DNA of 12,636 bases from an uncultured Collinsella sp. (GTDB lineage: Bacteria; Actinomycetota; Coriobacteriia; Coriobacteriales; Coriobacteriaceae): the NCBI GenBank assembly GCA_902492855.1, contig CABUMU010000055.1, forward strand, positions 1 through 12,636, read 5' to 3'. The notes under the pieces are model-generated. The model was given only the letters and a program-made list of their open reading frames with translations. It searched no databases and was not told the origin of the DNA. Of the stretch, positions 1-6,518 are shown in pieces. Every line of letters begins with the position of its first letter. Positions within the stretch are counted from its first letter, which is position 1. The translations under genes and the position numbers were made by a program.

Positions 1-65
1 CTTTTCATGCCAACTTGCTCGCTCTGGACGTCGCTCGCTGACGTTTGCTCAACCCGCGGTGTCTT

Positions 66-85
66 AACAGCTCAATCCAGCTGTT
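66..85. repeat. Small inverted repeat in a gene-poor end
   Basis: Seven-base arms, AACAGCT (66-72) and AGCTGTT (79-85), enclose a 6-base loop. The following bases are only TTGG, so this is a weak terminator candidate at best. Positions 1-192 show no other structure and no convincing coding frame on either strand. The open plus frame at 7-336 lacks a ribosome binding site and has no family-like composition. Confidence 0.25.
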
Positions 86-192
86 TGGTGCAATGGGGTC
101 AGGTTAGTTTGCACTATGACGTTGGTTCTGCCTGCGATACTTTTGTCAAAGTGATATCAGACATTCATCTGGCGTTTTCGACGTTTCGCCTA

Positions 193-375
193 TTAGAGCC
201 AGTCCATCTCCTTACCATAGTGGTCCGAATAGGCGCTACGCTTGAGTTCTTCATCGCTCGCCGGCCACGCGTTGGACACGTCGATTCCCGATTCATGGCA
301 AGCGGCGGCGAACAGCTTCGACCCCTGATCGATTAGTTGAGACCTGCCCTCGGTCTTCTCGCCTTCGACTCGCAT
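193..375 (-). CDS. Small hypothetical protein (60 aa), coupled to the M18 gene
   Basis: I do not recognise this 60-residue frame. The ATG directly follows the TAA of the upstream aminopeptidase gene (TAAATG), an arrangement that permits translational coupling. There is no strong ribosome binding site of its own; only GGGG lies in the last codons of the preceding gene. The product is charged and probably helical. Its C-terminal half (GIDVSNAWPASDEELKRSAY, then a tail ending KEMDWL) looks protein-like rather than random. It could be a real small protein, for instance an antitoxin-like partner, or the surviving 3' end of a larger gene that became joined to the aminopeptidase end. It has no signal peptide and no membrane segment. 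Confidence 0.4.
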   Translation of the reverse strand: MRVEGEKTEGRSQLIDQGSKLFAAACHESGIDVSNAWPASDEELKRSAYSDHYGKEMDWL

Positions 376-1761
376 TTAGAGCCCCACGCTTTCGGCTCCG
401 TTGATGGTTAGGTTTCGCTCGTAGAAGGCGGTGAGGGCGCGGATGGCGTACATCACGTCGCGCACGCCGCCGGTCTCGTAGCTCGAGTGCATGGCCAGCT
501 GCGGCAGGCCCACGTCCACGGCGTGCATGCTCGCCTGCATGTTCGACAGGTTGCCGAGCGTGGAGCCACCCGCCACATCGCTCTTGTTGGCGAAGGCCTG
601 CGTGGGCACGTCGGCGTCATCGCAGATGGCTTGGAACACCGCGCGGCTAAAGGCATCGGTGCAGTAGTGCTGGTTGGCTGCCTCCTTGATGACGATACCG
701 CCGTTGAGCACCACCTGGTTGCGGGCGTCGCACTTCTCGGCGTGGTTGGGGTGCACGGCATGTGCATTGTCGCAACTTACAAGCATCGAGGCAGCAAGTG
801 CACGATGGTACGACTCGTCGTCAAAGCCCAGCGAGCCGTTAATGCGGCGCAGTGCATCGGCCAAGAACGTCGACATGGCGCCTTGCTTGGTCTCGGAGCC
901 AACCTCCTCGTTATCAAAGCAGCAAAAGACCGAAACGTCGTGCGCGTTCTCGGCACCCAAAAATGCCTGCAGCGAGGTGTAGGCGCAGGCCAGGTCGTCG
1001 AGCTTGGGCGTCGAGATAAACTCGTCGGCCCAACCCCAAATGCGCGCATCCTGACGATTGACCAGGAACAGATCGCGACCCAGGATCTGCTCGGGCTCAA
1101 CATCCAGTTCGTCGGCGATCAGGGCATCAAAGTCGCCCTGCTTAAGCTCGCCGGCACTGATGAGCGGGCACAGGTCGACAGCTCGGTTGGGAGCAAAGCT
1201 CTCGTTAACGCCACGGTTCATATGGATGGCAAGGCTCGGAATAATGGCAACCTCGCGCTCGGTGGCAAGCAGGCGGCTCTCAATACGGTCGCCCTCGCGC
1301 ACCAGTACGCGGCCCGCGAGCGCCAGCGGACGATCGAACCAGGTGTAGTCGATCATGCCGCCGTAGGCCTCGGTGTTCAGACGCAGCGTCTCGCCTGCGC
1401 CGTCGAGCTCGGGGACGGCCTTAACCTTAAACGTAGGCGAGTCGCTGTGCGACGCCGTCAGCTGAAAATGATAGTCACCGGCAACGCCGTCCTCGCCCCA
1501 CGTCGCGGTCAGGTCCTCGCCCACCTTAAAGGCAATAACGCTCGAGGTATTGCGCTGCGTGTAATAACGCCCGCCCGGCTCGATGTCCCACGCCGCGTTC
1601 TCGGGCAGGTAGGTAAAGCCCGCCTCGTCGAGCTCGGCCATAATGGTCGCCGCCGTATGGAACATGCTGGGGCATGCCTCGATAAAGTCGATAAGGTCGT
1701 TGGCGGCCTCGATATCATCGGCCGTCACATGCGCGCGCTCGGGCGTTTCCTGATCCGTCAT
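376..1761 (-). CDS. M18 family aspartyl aminopeptidase
   Basis: This is a dinuclear-zinc aminopeptidase of family M18 that removes N-terminal acidic residues from peptides in the cytoplasm. The chosen start gives 461 aa, normal for bacterial M18 enzymes. It has a strong Shine-Dalgarno (AAGGGGAG) just upstream, whereas extension to the ATG at 1872 adds 37 residues without family character. The expected metal and catalytic residues are all visible. They are His105 in SHSD, bridging Asp255 in KLDDL, the Glu285-Glu286 pair in DNEEVGS, Asp331 in SCDNAHAVHPN, and His425 in LAMHSSYETGG. No signal peptide is seen. These enzymes usually form large tetrahedral dodecamers; that is family knowledge, not read from the sequence. 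The gene diverges from the amidase at 1923 across about 160 bp that should hold both promoters. Confidence 0.93.
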   Translation of the reverse strand: MTDQETPERAHVTADDIEAANDLIDFIEACPSMFHTAATIMAELDEAGFTYLPENAAWDIEPGGRYYTQRNTSSVIAFKVGEDLTATWGEDGVAGDYHFQLTASHSDSPTFKVKAVPELDGAGETLRLNTEAYGGMIDYTWFDRPLALAGRVLVREGDRIESRLLATEREVAIIPSLAIHMNRGVNESFAPNRAVDLCPLISAGELKQGDFDALIADELDVEPEQILGRDLFLVNRQDARIWGWADEFISTPKLDDLACAYTSLQAFLGAENAHDVSVFCCFDNEEVGSETKQGAMSTFLADALRRINGSLGFDDESYHRALAASMLVSCDNAHAVHPNHAEKCDARNQVVLNGGIVIKEAANQHYCTDAFSRAVFQAICDDADVPTQAFANKSDVAGGSTLGNLSNMQASMHAVDVGLPQLAMHSSYETGGVRDVMYAIRALTAFYERNLTINGAESVGL

Positions 1762-1922
1762 GCTCTCCCCTTTCGCTGGGTTGATGGTCCCTTCCAGCAT
1801 ACCCCGCCGCGCCAGCGCTGCACTCTTCATTCCGTGTTTAATCCCGCACCGCTCACCAAGTTGAGCCATCATGCCCGTGCACCTTTTGCGACAATTACGC
1901 TAACAGGACGAGAGGAGCCGTC
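1762..1922. promoter_or_regulatory. Divergent intergenic region between aminopeptidase and amidase
   Basis: These 161 bp separate two divergent starts, so promoters for both genes must lie here or just inside. Both ribosome binding sites are clear: AGGAG six bases before the ATG at 1923, and GGGGAG before the minus-strand ATG at 1761. An imperfect palindrome, GCTCACCAAGTTGAGC (1851-1866, 5-base arms), could be an operator. I could not find a convincing -35/-10 pair on either strand. Confidence 0.4.
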
Positions 1923-3008
1923 ATGAAGCCACGTAACATTGCCATCGCCTGCGGTGTCGCGGGAGTCGCCGTCGGCCTTGCCGCTGCCACCGGTATCGTT
2001 TATCACAAGCAAATCAAGTCCGCCGCGTCGCTCAAACGCTTGACCGGCTACGCGGATGGCTATGACCTGTACGCAATCGACATCGCCTACGACTACGATC
2101 TTGATCGCATCATCGCCGCTGGCGTGCGCGACGACCAGGCCTACATCGATGCCGTGGTGGCGCAGGTGCTGCCCGGTGTGCCGGTACATGTCCAGGCGCC
2201 CCAGTTTGCCTGCAGCGCTTTTGTCGCCGTAGATGCCGAAGGCCGCGTGCGCACCGGTCGCAATTACGACTTTAAAGACGACACCTCGGCGCTGCTGGTG
2301 CGCAATCACCCACGCGGCGGCTATGCCTCCATCGGCTTTGCCGCCCTCAATAACCTGGGCGCCAACACTCCGCTTGACTCCGTCACCGGACGCGCCGCGG
2401 CGTTGATGGGCCCGTTTGCCCAGCTCGACGGTGTTAACGAATGCGGCGTGTCCATTGCCGTACTCACCCTGGATTCCCAGCCCTGTGACCAGGACACGCA
2501 ACGCCCCGTCATCAATACCTCGCTCGCCATCCGCCTGGTGCTCGACCGTGCCGCCACCACGCAAGAGGCAGTCGACCTGCTTTCCGCCTACGACATGCAC
2601 GCCATGGCCGGACGCGATTACCACTTCTTTATCAACGACGCCGCCGGTGACGCGCGCGTAGTAGAGTGGGATCCGCGCGATCCGGACCGTGCTTTCAAAG
2701 CAACTCCTGTACGCCAGGTTACGAACTTCTACGCCTGCTATGGCGACGAAGTGCTGCCCAACCAAAAGAATGGCGAGCTGGGCCATGGTAAAGAGCGCAC
2801 CATCGCAATCGCCGATGTCCTCGACGCCCATGTCGGTGCCCAGAACGAGGCAGTCGCTTGGAAGGCCCTACGCGCTGCGGCGCAAGAGCCCAATCCGGAA
2901 GACATCACCAGCAACACGCAGTGGTCGGTCGTCTTTGACAACACCGAACCCGCCGCCGCCATCACGCTGCGCCGCCACTGGGGCGACATCGATGCCTTCG
3001 CGCTGTAA
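1923..3008 (+). CDS. Membrane-anchored Ntn hydrolase, choloylglycine hydrolase family
   Basis: This is a linear amide C-N hydrolase related to penicillin V acylase and bile salt hydrolase. Residues 7-26 form a hydrophobic N-terminal segment, a signal anchor or signal peptide, so the enzyme probably works outside the membrane. The nucleophile is predicted as Cys97 in FACSAF, exposed by autocatalytic cleavage before it. The family's catalytic spacing follows: Arg113 and Asp116 in GRNYDF (Cys+16 and +19, as in known bile salt hydrolases), Asn172 in DGVNECG, Asn268 in VTNFY and Arg292 in KERT. Known bile salt hydrolases are cytoplasmic with Cys at position 2. The 96-residue leader and anchor argue for another amide substrate, such as an N-acyl amino acid or a beta-lactam. 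The total of 361 aa gives a mature part of about 265 aa, slightly short for the family. A clear AGGAG precedes the start. Confidence 0.85.
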   Translation: MKPRNIAIACGVAGVAVGLAAATGIVYHKQIKSAASLKRLTGYADGYDLYAIDIAYDYDLDRIIAAGVRDDQAYIDAVVAQVLPGVPVHVQAPQFACSAFVAVDAEGRVRTGRNYDFKDDTSALLVRNHPRGGYASIGFAALNNLGANTPLDSVTGRAAALMGPFAQLDGVNECGVSIAVLTLDSQPCDQDTQRPVINTSLAIRLVLDRAATTQEAVDLLSAYDMHAMAGRDYHFFINDAAGDARVVEWDPRDPDRAFKATPVRQVTNFYACYGDEVLPNQKNGELGHGKERTIAIADVLDAHVGAQNEAVAWKALRAAAQEPNPEDITSNTQWSVVFDNTEPAAAITLRRHWGDIDAFAL

Positions 3009-3077
3009 GGAGCTGGCACCGTCGTCCTTACGCTGGCCTGACGTTGCTTACATTTCCATACATTTGAGCTAACACGT

Positions 3078-3110
3078 TTTACCCCCGTATCAACAGTGTG
3101 CGGGGGTAAA
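3078..3110. terminator. Inverted repeat between amidase and phosphofructokinase
   Basis: Perfect 10-base arms, TTTACCCCCG (3078-3087) and CGGGGGTAAA (3101-3110), enclose a 13-base loop. It lies 70 bp after the amidase stop and 38 bp before the next start. No U-run follows on the plus strand, so termination is plausible but not canonical. It could equally be a regulatory stem-loop or operator for the phosphofructokinase gene. Confidence 0.45.
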
Positions 3111-3148
3111 CTTATGCGCATGTTATAACTTGCCCGGAAGGATTCACC

Positions 3149-4228
3149 ATGCTTAGAATCGGTCTTCTTACTAGTGGCGGCGACTGCCAGGCGCTCAACG
3201 CCACCATGCGCGGCATCGTCAAAACGCTTATGACCAATAGCGAAGAACCTATCGAGATTTATGGCTTTGAGGACGGCTATCAGGGCCTTATCTACAGCAG
3301 GTTCCGCGTCATGACGCCCGCCGATTTTAGCGGCATCCTCACCCGCGGCGGCACCATCCTGGGCACGAGCCGCACACCGTTCAAGCGTCTGGATACCCCC
3401 GAGGCCGATGGTGTCGAGAAGGTGCCGGCGATGGTCCACACCTATCATAAGCTGCAGCTCGACTGCCTGTTTATGCTGGGCGGTAACGGCTCCACCAAGA
3501 CCGCCAACCGCCTGCGCGAAGAGGGCCTCAACGTTATCGCGCTGCCCAAGACCATCGATAACGACACCTGGGGCACCGAGCTGACGTTTGGCTTTACGAG
3601 CGCCATCGACGTCGCCACCAAGAGCATCGACGACATTCACATCACCGCTTCGAGCCACGGCCGCGTGTTCGTTATCGAGATCATGGGCCACAAGGTTGGC
3701 TGGATTCCACTGTACGCCGGCGTCGCGGGCGGCGCGGACGTCATCCTGATTCCAGAGATCCCTTACGACATGGAAAACGTCATCAAGACCATCGAACATC
3801 GCATGGAGACCGGCAGCCGCTTTACCATCGTGGCCGTCGCCGAGGGCGCTATCTCCAAGGAGGACGCGGCTCTGTCCAAGAAAGAGTACAAGAAGAAGCT
3901 CGCCGAGCGCACGAGCCCGTCGATTGTCTACGACATCGCCAAGGAGATCGAAGCCAAGACCGGTCGCGAGACCCGCGTCGCCATCCCCGGTCACACGCAG
4001 CGCGGCGGTCAGCCCGACGCCCAGGACCGCATCTTTGCGACCCAGTGCGGCGTCGAGGCGGCTCTCGGCTGCCTACGCGGCGAGTTTGGCTACATGATTG
4101 CCCTGCGCGACGGCAAGATGTGCCACATGCCGCTCGAGGATGTCGCCGGCAAGCTCAAGTATGTCGATCCCCAGAGCGATCTGGTGCGCGAGGCCAAGGC
4201 GTTGGGCATCAGCTTCGGCGACGAATAG
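3149..4228 (+). CDS. pfkA: 6-phosphofructokinase
   Basis: Phosphorylates fructose 6-phosphate to fructose 1,6-bisphosphate in glycolysis, in the cytoplasm. The 359-aa length is typical of bacterial enzymes. Visible family landmarks are the N-terminal TSGGDCQALNA loop (8-18), GGTILGTSR (67-75), GGNGS (111-115), PKTIDND (133-139, base Asp137), EIMGHKVGW (177-185), and the sugar-phosphate region GHTQRGGQPDAQDR (281-294). The donor signature is mixed. Gly114 corresponds to the glycine that admits ATP in the E. coli enzyme. Lys134 is what pyrophosphate-dependent enzymes carry there. Asn113 stands where ATP enzymes have the Mg-binding Asp. ATP or PPi use therefore cannot be settled from sequence. 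The ribosome binding site GGAAGGA precedes the ATG. The stop codon lies inside the left arm of a large palindrome. Confidence 0.93.
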   Translation: MLRIGLLTSGGDCQALNATMRGIVKTLMTNSEEPIEIYGFEDGYQGLIYSRFRVMTPADFSGILTRGGTILGTSRTPFKRLDTPEADGVEKVPAMVHTYHKLQLDCLFMLGGNGSTKTANRLREEGLNVIALPKTIDNDTWGTELTFGFTSAIDVATKSIDDIHITASSHGRVFVIEIMGHKVGWIPLYAGVAGGADVILIPEIPYDMENVIKTIEHRMETGSRFTIVAVAEGAISKEDAALSKKEYKKKLAERTSPSIVYDIAKEIEAKTGRETRVAIPGHTQRGGQPDAQDRIFATQCGVEAALGCLRGEFGYMIALRDGKMCHMPLEDVAGKLKYVDPQSDLVREAKALGISFGDE

Positions 4229-4402
4229 CCTCGGCCGAAACTGCTCTCATCGGAGGCCCCAGGGCTTACCTCCCAAATCGTCCTCGGACATGTCAGGACC
4301 CCGCCGTACGCTTCGCGCGGCGGGGTCCTTCCGTCCTGCGGAAAGATTTGGGAGGTAAGCCCTGGGGCCTCCTGCGGTAACTGGAGAGGCCGAGGCTATT
4401 CG
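4222..4402. repeat. 181-bp nested palindrome overlapping the pfk stop codon
   Basis: Three perfect inverted repeats are nested around one centre. The outer arms are 15 bp (4222-4236 and 4388-4402, CGAATAGCCTCGGCC and its complement). The middle arms are 28 bp (4252-4279 and 4345-4372). The inner arms are 12 bp (4295-4306 and 4318-4329, AGGACCCCGCCG and its complement). The spacers on the two sides have equal length (15 and 15 bases in both gaps) but differ in sequence. The left outer arm contains the pfk stop codon. The inner hairpin may terminate pfk transcription, although it is followed by TTCCGTCC rather than a U-run. The perfection of the 28-bp arms suggests a mobile or recently duplicated element. 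Confidence 0.85.
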
Positions 4403-4432
4403 CCTTCTTGCTGCGGGTGCCTGGTCTGAAAT

Positions 4433-4503
4433 TAAGTTGCGGTGAAATAGTTCCTGCATAGCCCGCAAATGGCTGAAACTAGGAACTATTCCACCGCAAC
4501 TTA
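4433..4503. repeat. 71-bp stem-loop element, copy 1
   Basis: Arms of 23 bp (4433-4455 and 4481-4503) pair with one mismatch around a 25-base loop. The left arm begins TAAGTTGCGGTG and the right arm ends CACCGCAACTTA. A second copy of exactly the same length lies at 5680-5750 in the same orientation, with near-identical arms and a diverged loop. The two copies bracket the XRE gene. The element could act as a transcription terminator or be a non-autonomous palindromic repeat of the REP/MITE type. Confidence 0.8.
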
Positions 4504-4570
4504 CTGAGTGGGGGCTCTTAGCTGAGAGTAGCACCGACATTTGTCCTGAAATGGCTGGTCGTTAGGGGTT

Positions 4571-4636
4571 GCTACCGGTAGTTGCGGTAGGGTTGGGGCA
4601 GATTCTAACTAGAAATGGTGGTCGCTACCGGTTGTT
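4571..4636 (+). promoter_or_regulatory. Direct repeat GCTACCGGTWGTT upstream of the XRE gene, possible operator
   Basis: GCTACCGGTAGTT (4571-4583) and GCTACCGGTTGTT (4624-4636) share 12 of 13 bases and sit 53 bp apart. Each contains the palindrome ACCGGT, and each is preceded by a GAAATGG...GGTC stretch, so the repeat is longer than the core. The second copy overlaps a weak -35-like TTGTTC (4632-4637), 17 bases from TTCGAT (4655-4660). This placement would suit autoregulation by the XRE protein encoded just downstream. Confidence 0.4.
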
Positions 4637-4687
4637 CTCGGCATACTCGGCTCATTCGATTACGGTCACCACATGAAAGGAACTGCC

Positions 4688-5626
4688 ATGGATCTTGCGA
4701 TGGCGCAGCGGCTCGTTGATCGCCGCAAGGCTGCCGGGCTTTCTCAGGAGGCACTTGCTGCCCAGCTGGGTGTGAGTCGTCAGGCTGTCAGCAAATGGGA
4801 GCGCAGCGAATCCTCGCCCGATACCGATAACCTTATTGCGCTCGCCGCGCTGTATGGCGTGTCGCTGGATGAGCTGTTGTATGGGGAGGCAGTGGATAGC
4901 ACTGACGACTCGCAGGCTGATGATGAGGCACAGGACAGCGGCGCCGGCGCCAAAGCTTCAGATAAGGCTGAAGAGGCTGAGGCTTCTACTGAGCACGCTG
5001 ATTGCAGCGATAAGCCACTTGTCGATATTTCCCTCGCGCGCGGCATCCACGTTATTGATCCCAACAAGGGCGAAGAGGTTCATGTTGGCTGGAATGGCAT
5101 CCATGTGGCTAACGAGCGCAAGGGTGAAGAGATCCATGTGGGGCCAGGCGGATTGCATATCGATACGCTTGAGGACGATGGACATAGCGTGCATACCAAT
5201 GACGACGGCACCGTCACCATCGACGGCGAGACGTTTTCCAGCTGGAAGGAAGCACACGACAAGCTCGACCATCATGGCAAGCATTTCCACACCAAGGTCG
5301 GACGTGCATGGAACAAATTCCCCTTCCCCGCGCTTGTCGCCTTCGCCTATCTGGTGCTCGGCATTGTCTACGGCACATGGGCTACGGGACTCTTCCTCGT
5401 CTTTCTGATTCCCGTCTATTACGCGCTTGGCGACTTTATCGACCAACGCCACTTATCTAAGCTGATCGATGTCGTCTATTCAGTCAGTGCCGAGGCATGG
5501 TTCCTCTACATGTGGCTCTGCCTGGGGCAACCCCATCCCGCCTGGGTAATCCTCATCACCATCCCGGTCGTAAAAGCACTCATACGTTGGTGCCGTAAAC
5601 AATGGAAGCATCGCAAGCGAGCCTAA
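4688..5626 (+). CDS. XRE-family regulator with histidine-rich repeat and C-terminal membrane domain
   Basis: Residues 5-60 are a clear HTH_3 (Cro/CI) DNA-binding domain, with LSQEALAAQLGVSRQAVSKW as recognition core. An acidic, low-complexity linker follows (about 66-105). Residues 119-170 hold short repeats of the type GEE-[VI]-HVG-x-x-G-[IL]-H, suggesting stacked beta-hairpins rich in histidine. The C-terminal part (about 213-300) has three or four hydrophobic helices and ends in a basic tail. The protein is thus predicted to be a membrane-tethered transcription factor. I chose the ATG at 4688 (312 aa) because AAAGGA lies six bases before it; the ATG at 4673 has no ribosome binding site. 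No partner gene adjoins it. It sits alone between two copies of a 71-bp stem-loop repeat. The ligand or signal is unknown. Confidence 0.85.
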   Translation: MDLAMAQRLVDRRKAAGLSQEALAAQLGVSRQAVSKWERSESSPDTDNLIALAALYGVSLDELLYGEAVDSTDDSQADDEAQDSGAGAKASDKAEEAEASTEHADCSDKPLVDISLARGIHVIDPNKGEEVHVGWNGIHVANERKGEEIHVGPGGLHIDTLEDDGHSVHTNDDGTVTIDGETFSSWKEAHDKLDHHGKHFHTKVGRAWNKFPFPALVAFAYLVLGIVYGTWATGLFLVFLIPVYYALGDFIDQRHLSKLIDVVYSVSAEAWFLYMWLCLGQPHPAWVILITIPVVKALIRWCRKQWKHRKRA

Positions 5627-5679
5627 ACCATCCCAGCCCGACAGCAGCACCCAACTAGTACTCCCCCGCCCATCCCTCC

Positions 5680-5750
5680 TAAGTTGCGGTGATATAGTTC
5701 CGGTTTTAGCCTTGAGTAGTCGAGTTTAGGAACTATTCCACCGCAACTTA
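5680..5750. repeat. 71-bp stem-loop element, copy 2
   Basis: Second copy of the element at 4433-4503. Arms of 22 bp (5680-5701 and 5729-5750) pair with two mismatches. The right arm is identical over GGAACTATTCCACCGCAACT to that of copy 1, and the loop shares only short blocks (TAGCC near its start). It starts 53 bp after the XRE stop codon, where no other terminator is seen. Confidence 0.8.
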
Positions 5751-5811
5751 CGAATGATCGGAGCGGCTACAGCACAAGCGTCGGCGTTCGTTTGATGGTC
5801 CACCACGAAAA

Positions 5812-5951
5812 GGGGCTATCTACTACGTTTAACTCGATGGGGCCAACCATGACCGCCTTTTTCGAAAATCGACAGGCCTTCTACCTGCGGTTTTATTTTT
5901 CGTTTCTCCGGCATGGTTGAGGGTATCCAATTAAACGTAGTAGATAGGCCC
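5812..5951. repeat. 140-bp nested palindrome
   Basis: Outer arms of 17 bp are perfect (CTATCTACTACGTTTAA at 5816-5832 against 5931-5947) and extend outward by three G-C pairs after a one-base bulge. Inside are 8-bp arms CAACCATG (5844-5851) and CATGGTTG (5912-5919). A weaker centre follows, with CAGG (5873-5876) and CCTG (5884-5887). The whole would fold into one long, interrupted hairpin. The gap 5627-6079 otherwise holds only the 71-bp repeat at 5680 and no gene that I can support. Confidence 0.75.
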
Positions 5952-6079
5952 GTTTTGTGGCATACAACCCATTCAAGCCCAATCTCGAAGGCTAAAGAGA
6001 GCCTCTCATCAACGCTTGCGAGCGAAAACCAAATAGAATGAAAGGCAAACGGAAAGCCCGTTTGACGAGCGGAGGACAT

Positions 6080-6400
6080 ATGCGCGACGTAACCGAAAGC
6101 GACTGGAAGCTGTTTAAGAAAATGCTTCCTCAATGGCAAGAACGTTATATGGAAAAGCTCATCGGCCAGTACGTTGAGATGCTGAACGGCGACAGTGAAG
6201 CGTCCAGTAGATTTTGGGCACTAGAAGAGCGCCTCAATAGAGACAAGCTGTCCTCAGGAGCGCTTGCAAACGACATTCGCCGCAGCACAATGCACCGAGA
6301 GATAGCCAATTTGCTTATCGACAGCGTGATCACCCTTGACGACCTTGACGGTTTTACCGAGAACATTAAGAGTTATGCGCAACACTGGATTGGCCAGTAA
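6080..6400 (+). CDS. Small conserved hypothetical protein (106 aa)
   Basis: The start at 6080 is chosen because GGAGGA lies five bases before it; the in-frame ATG at 6038 lacks such a site. The 106-residue product is soluble, mostly helical and without a signal peptide. It resembles small proteins found in many Firmicutes and Actinobacteria that share the pattern WKLF-x-K-x-LP-x-WQE-x-YMEKL at the N-terminus, FWALEERL in the middle and a tail like LL-x-D-x-VITLDDLDGF. They are sometimes labelled multidrug transporter in databases, which cannot be right for a protein with no membrane segment. No function can be given. It stands alone on the plus strand between a large palindrome and the convergent ABC operon. 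Confidence 0.75.
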   Translation: MRDVTESDWKLFKKMLPQWQERYMEKLIGQYVEMLNGDSEASSRFWALEERLNRDKLSSGALANDIRRSTMHREIANLLIDSVITLDDLDGFTENIKSYAQHWIGQ

Positions 6401-6434
6401 GAGCACCGAACGACAAACATCCCCAGCAAAACGA

Positions 6435-6474
6435 GGCAAACGCCGGGCCACCTAATGGTTGTCCAGCGTTTGCC
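6435..6474. terminator. Hairpin downstream of the small hypothetical gene
   Basis: GGCAAACGC (6435-6443) pairs perfectly with GCGTTTGCC (6466-6474), with partial pairing further in. It starts 34 bp after the stop of the 106-aa gene and is followed by CGGATAAAA, not a U-run. It may be the terminator of that gene or one half of a two-hairpin intergenic element with 6482-6518. Confidence 0.45.
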
Positions 6475-6481
6475 CGGATAA

Positions 6482-6518
6482 AACCTGCCAAAATAAACCT
6501 GTCCCTTTTTGGCAGGTT
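6482..6518 (-). terminator. Terminator of the ABC operon, carrying a 29-bp dispersed repeat
   Basis: AACCTGCCAAAA (6482-6493) and TTTTGGCAGGTT (6507-6518) form a perfect 12-bp stem with a 13-base loop. On the minus strand it directly overlaps the permease stop codon and is followed by TTAT, so it reads as an intrinsic terminator for the operon. Bases 6482-6510 recur in inverted orientation at 10046-10074 with one mismatch. Confidence 0.6.

Noticed and set aside
1762..1872. N-terminal extension of the aminopeptidase to the ATG at 1872
   Set aside because: The extra 37 residues lack family character, and the strong GGGGAG site belongs to the ATG at 1761.
487..1926. 479-aa plus-strand open frame opposite the aminopeptidase
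   Set aside because: It is an antisense shadow of a gene with a full M18 catalytic set, and its translation shows no family motifs.
1923..1960. Lipoprotein signal with Cys10 in the amidase
   Set aside because: The cysteine lies inside the hydrophobic stretch, only ten residues in, and lacks a proper lipobox.
3121..3129. Extended -10 (TG-T-TATAAC) before the phosphofructokinase gene
   Set aside because: The start site would fall on the ribosome binding site, leaving almost no leader, and no -35 is present.
2738..3994. 418-aa minus-strand frame across amidase and phosphofructokinase
   Set aside because: It is antisense to two well-supported genes and crosses their intergenic region; its composition is shadow-like.
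6473..6481. Target-site duplication flanking the 29-bp repeats of the ABC block
   Set aside because: The outer flanks (CCCGGATAA and CTATATGGG) share no convincing direct repeat.
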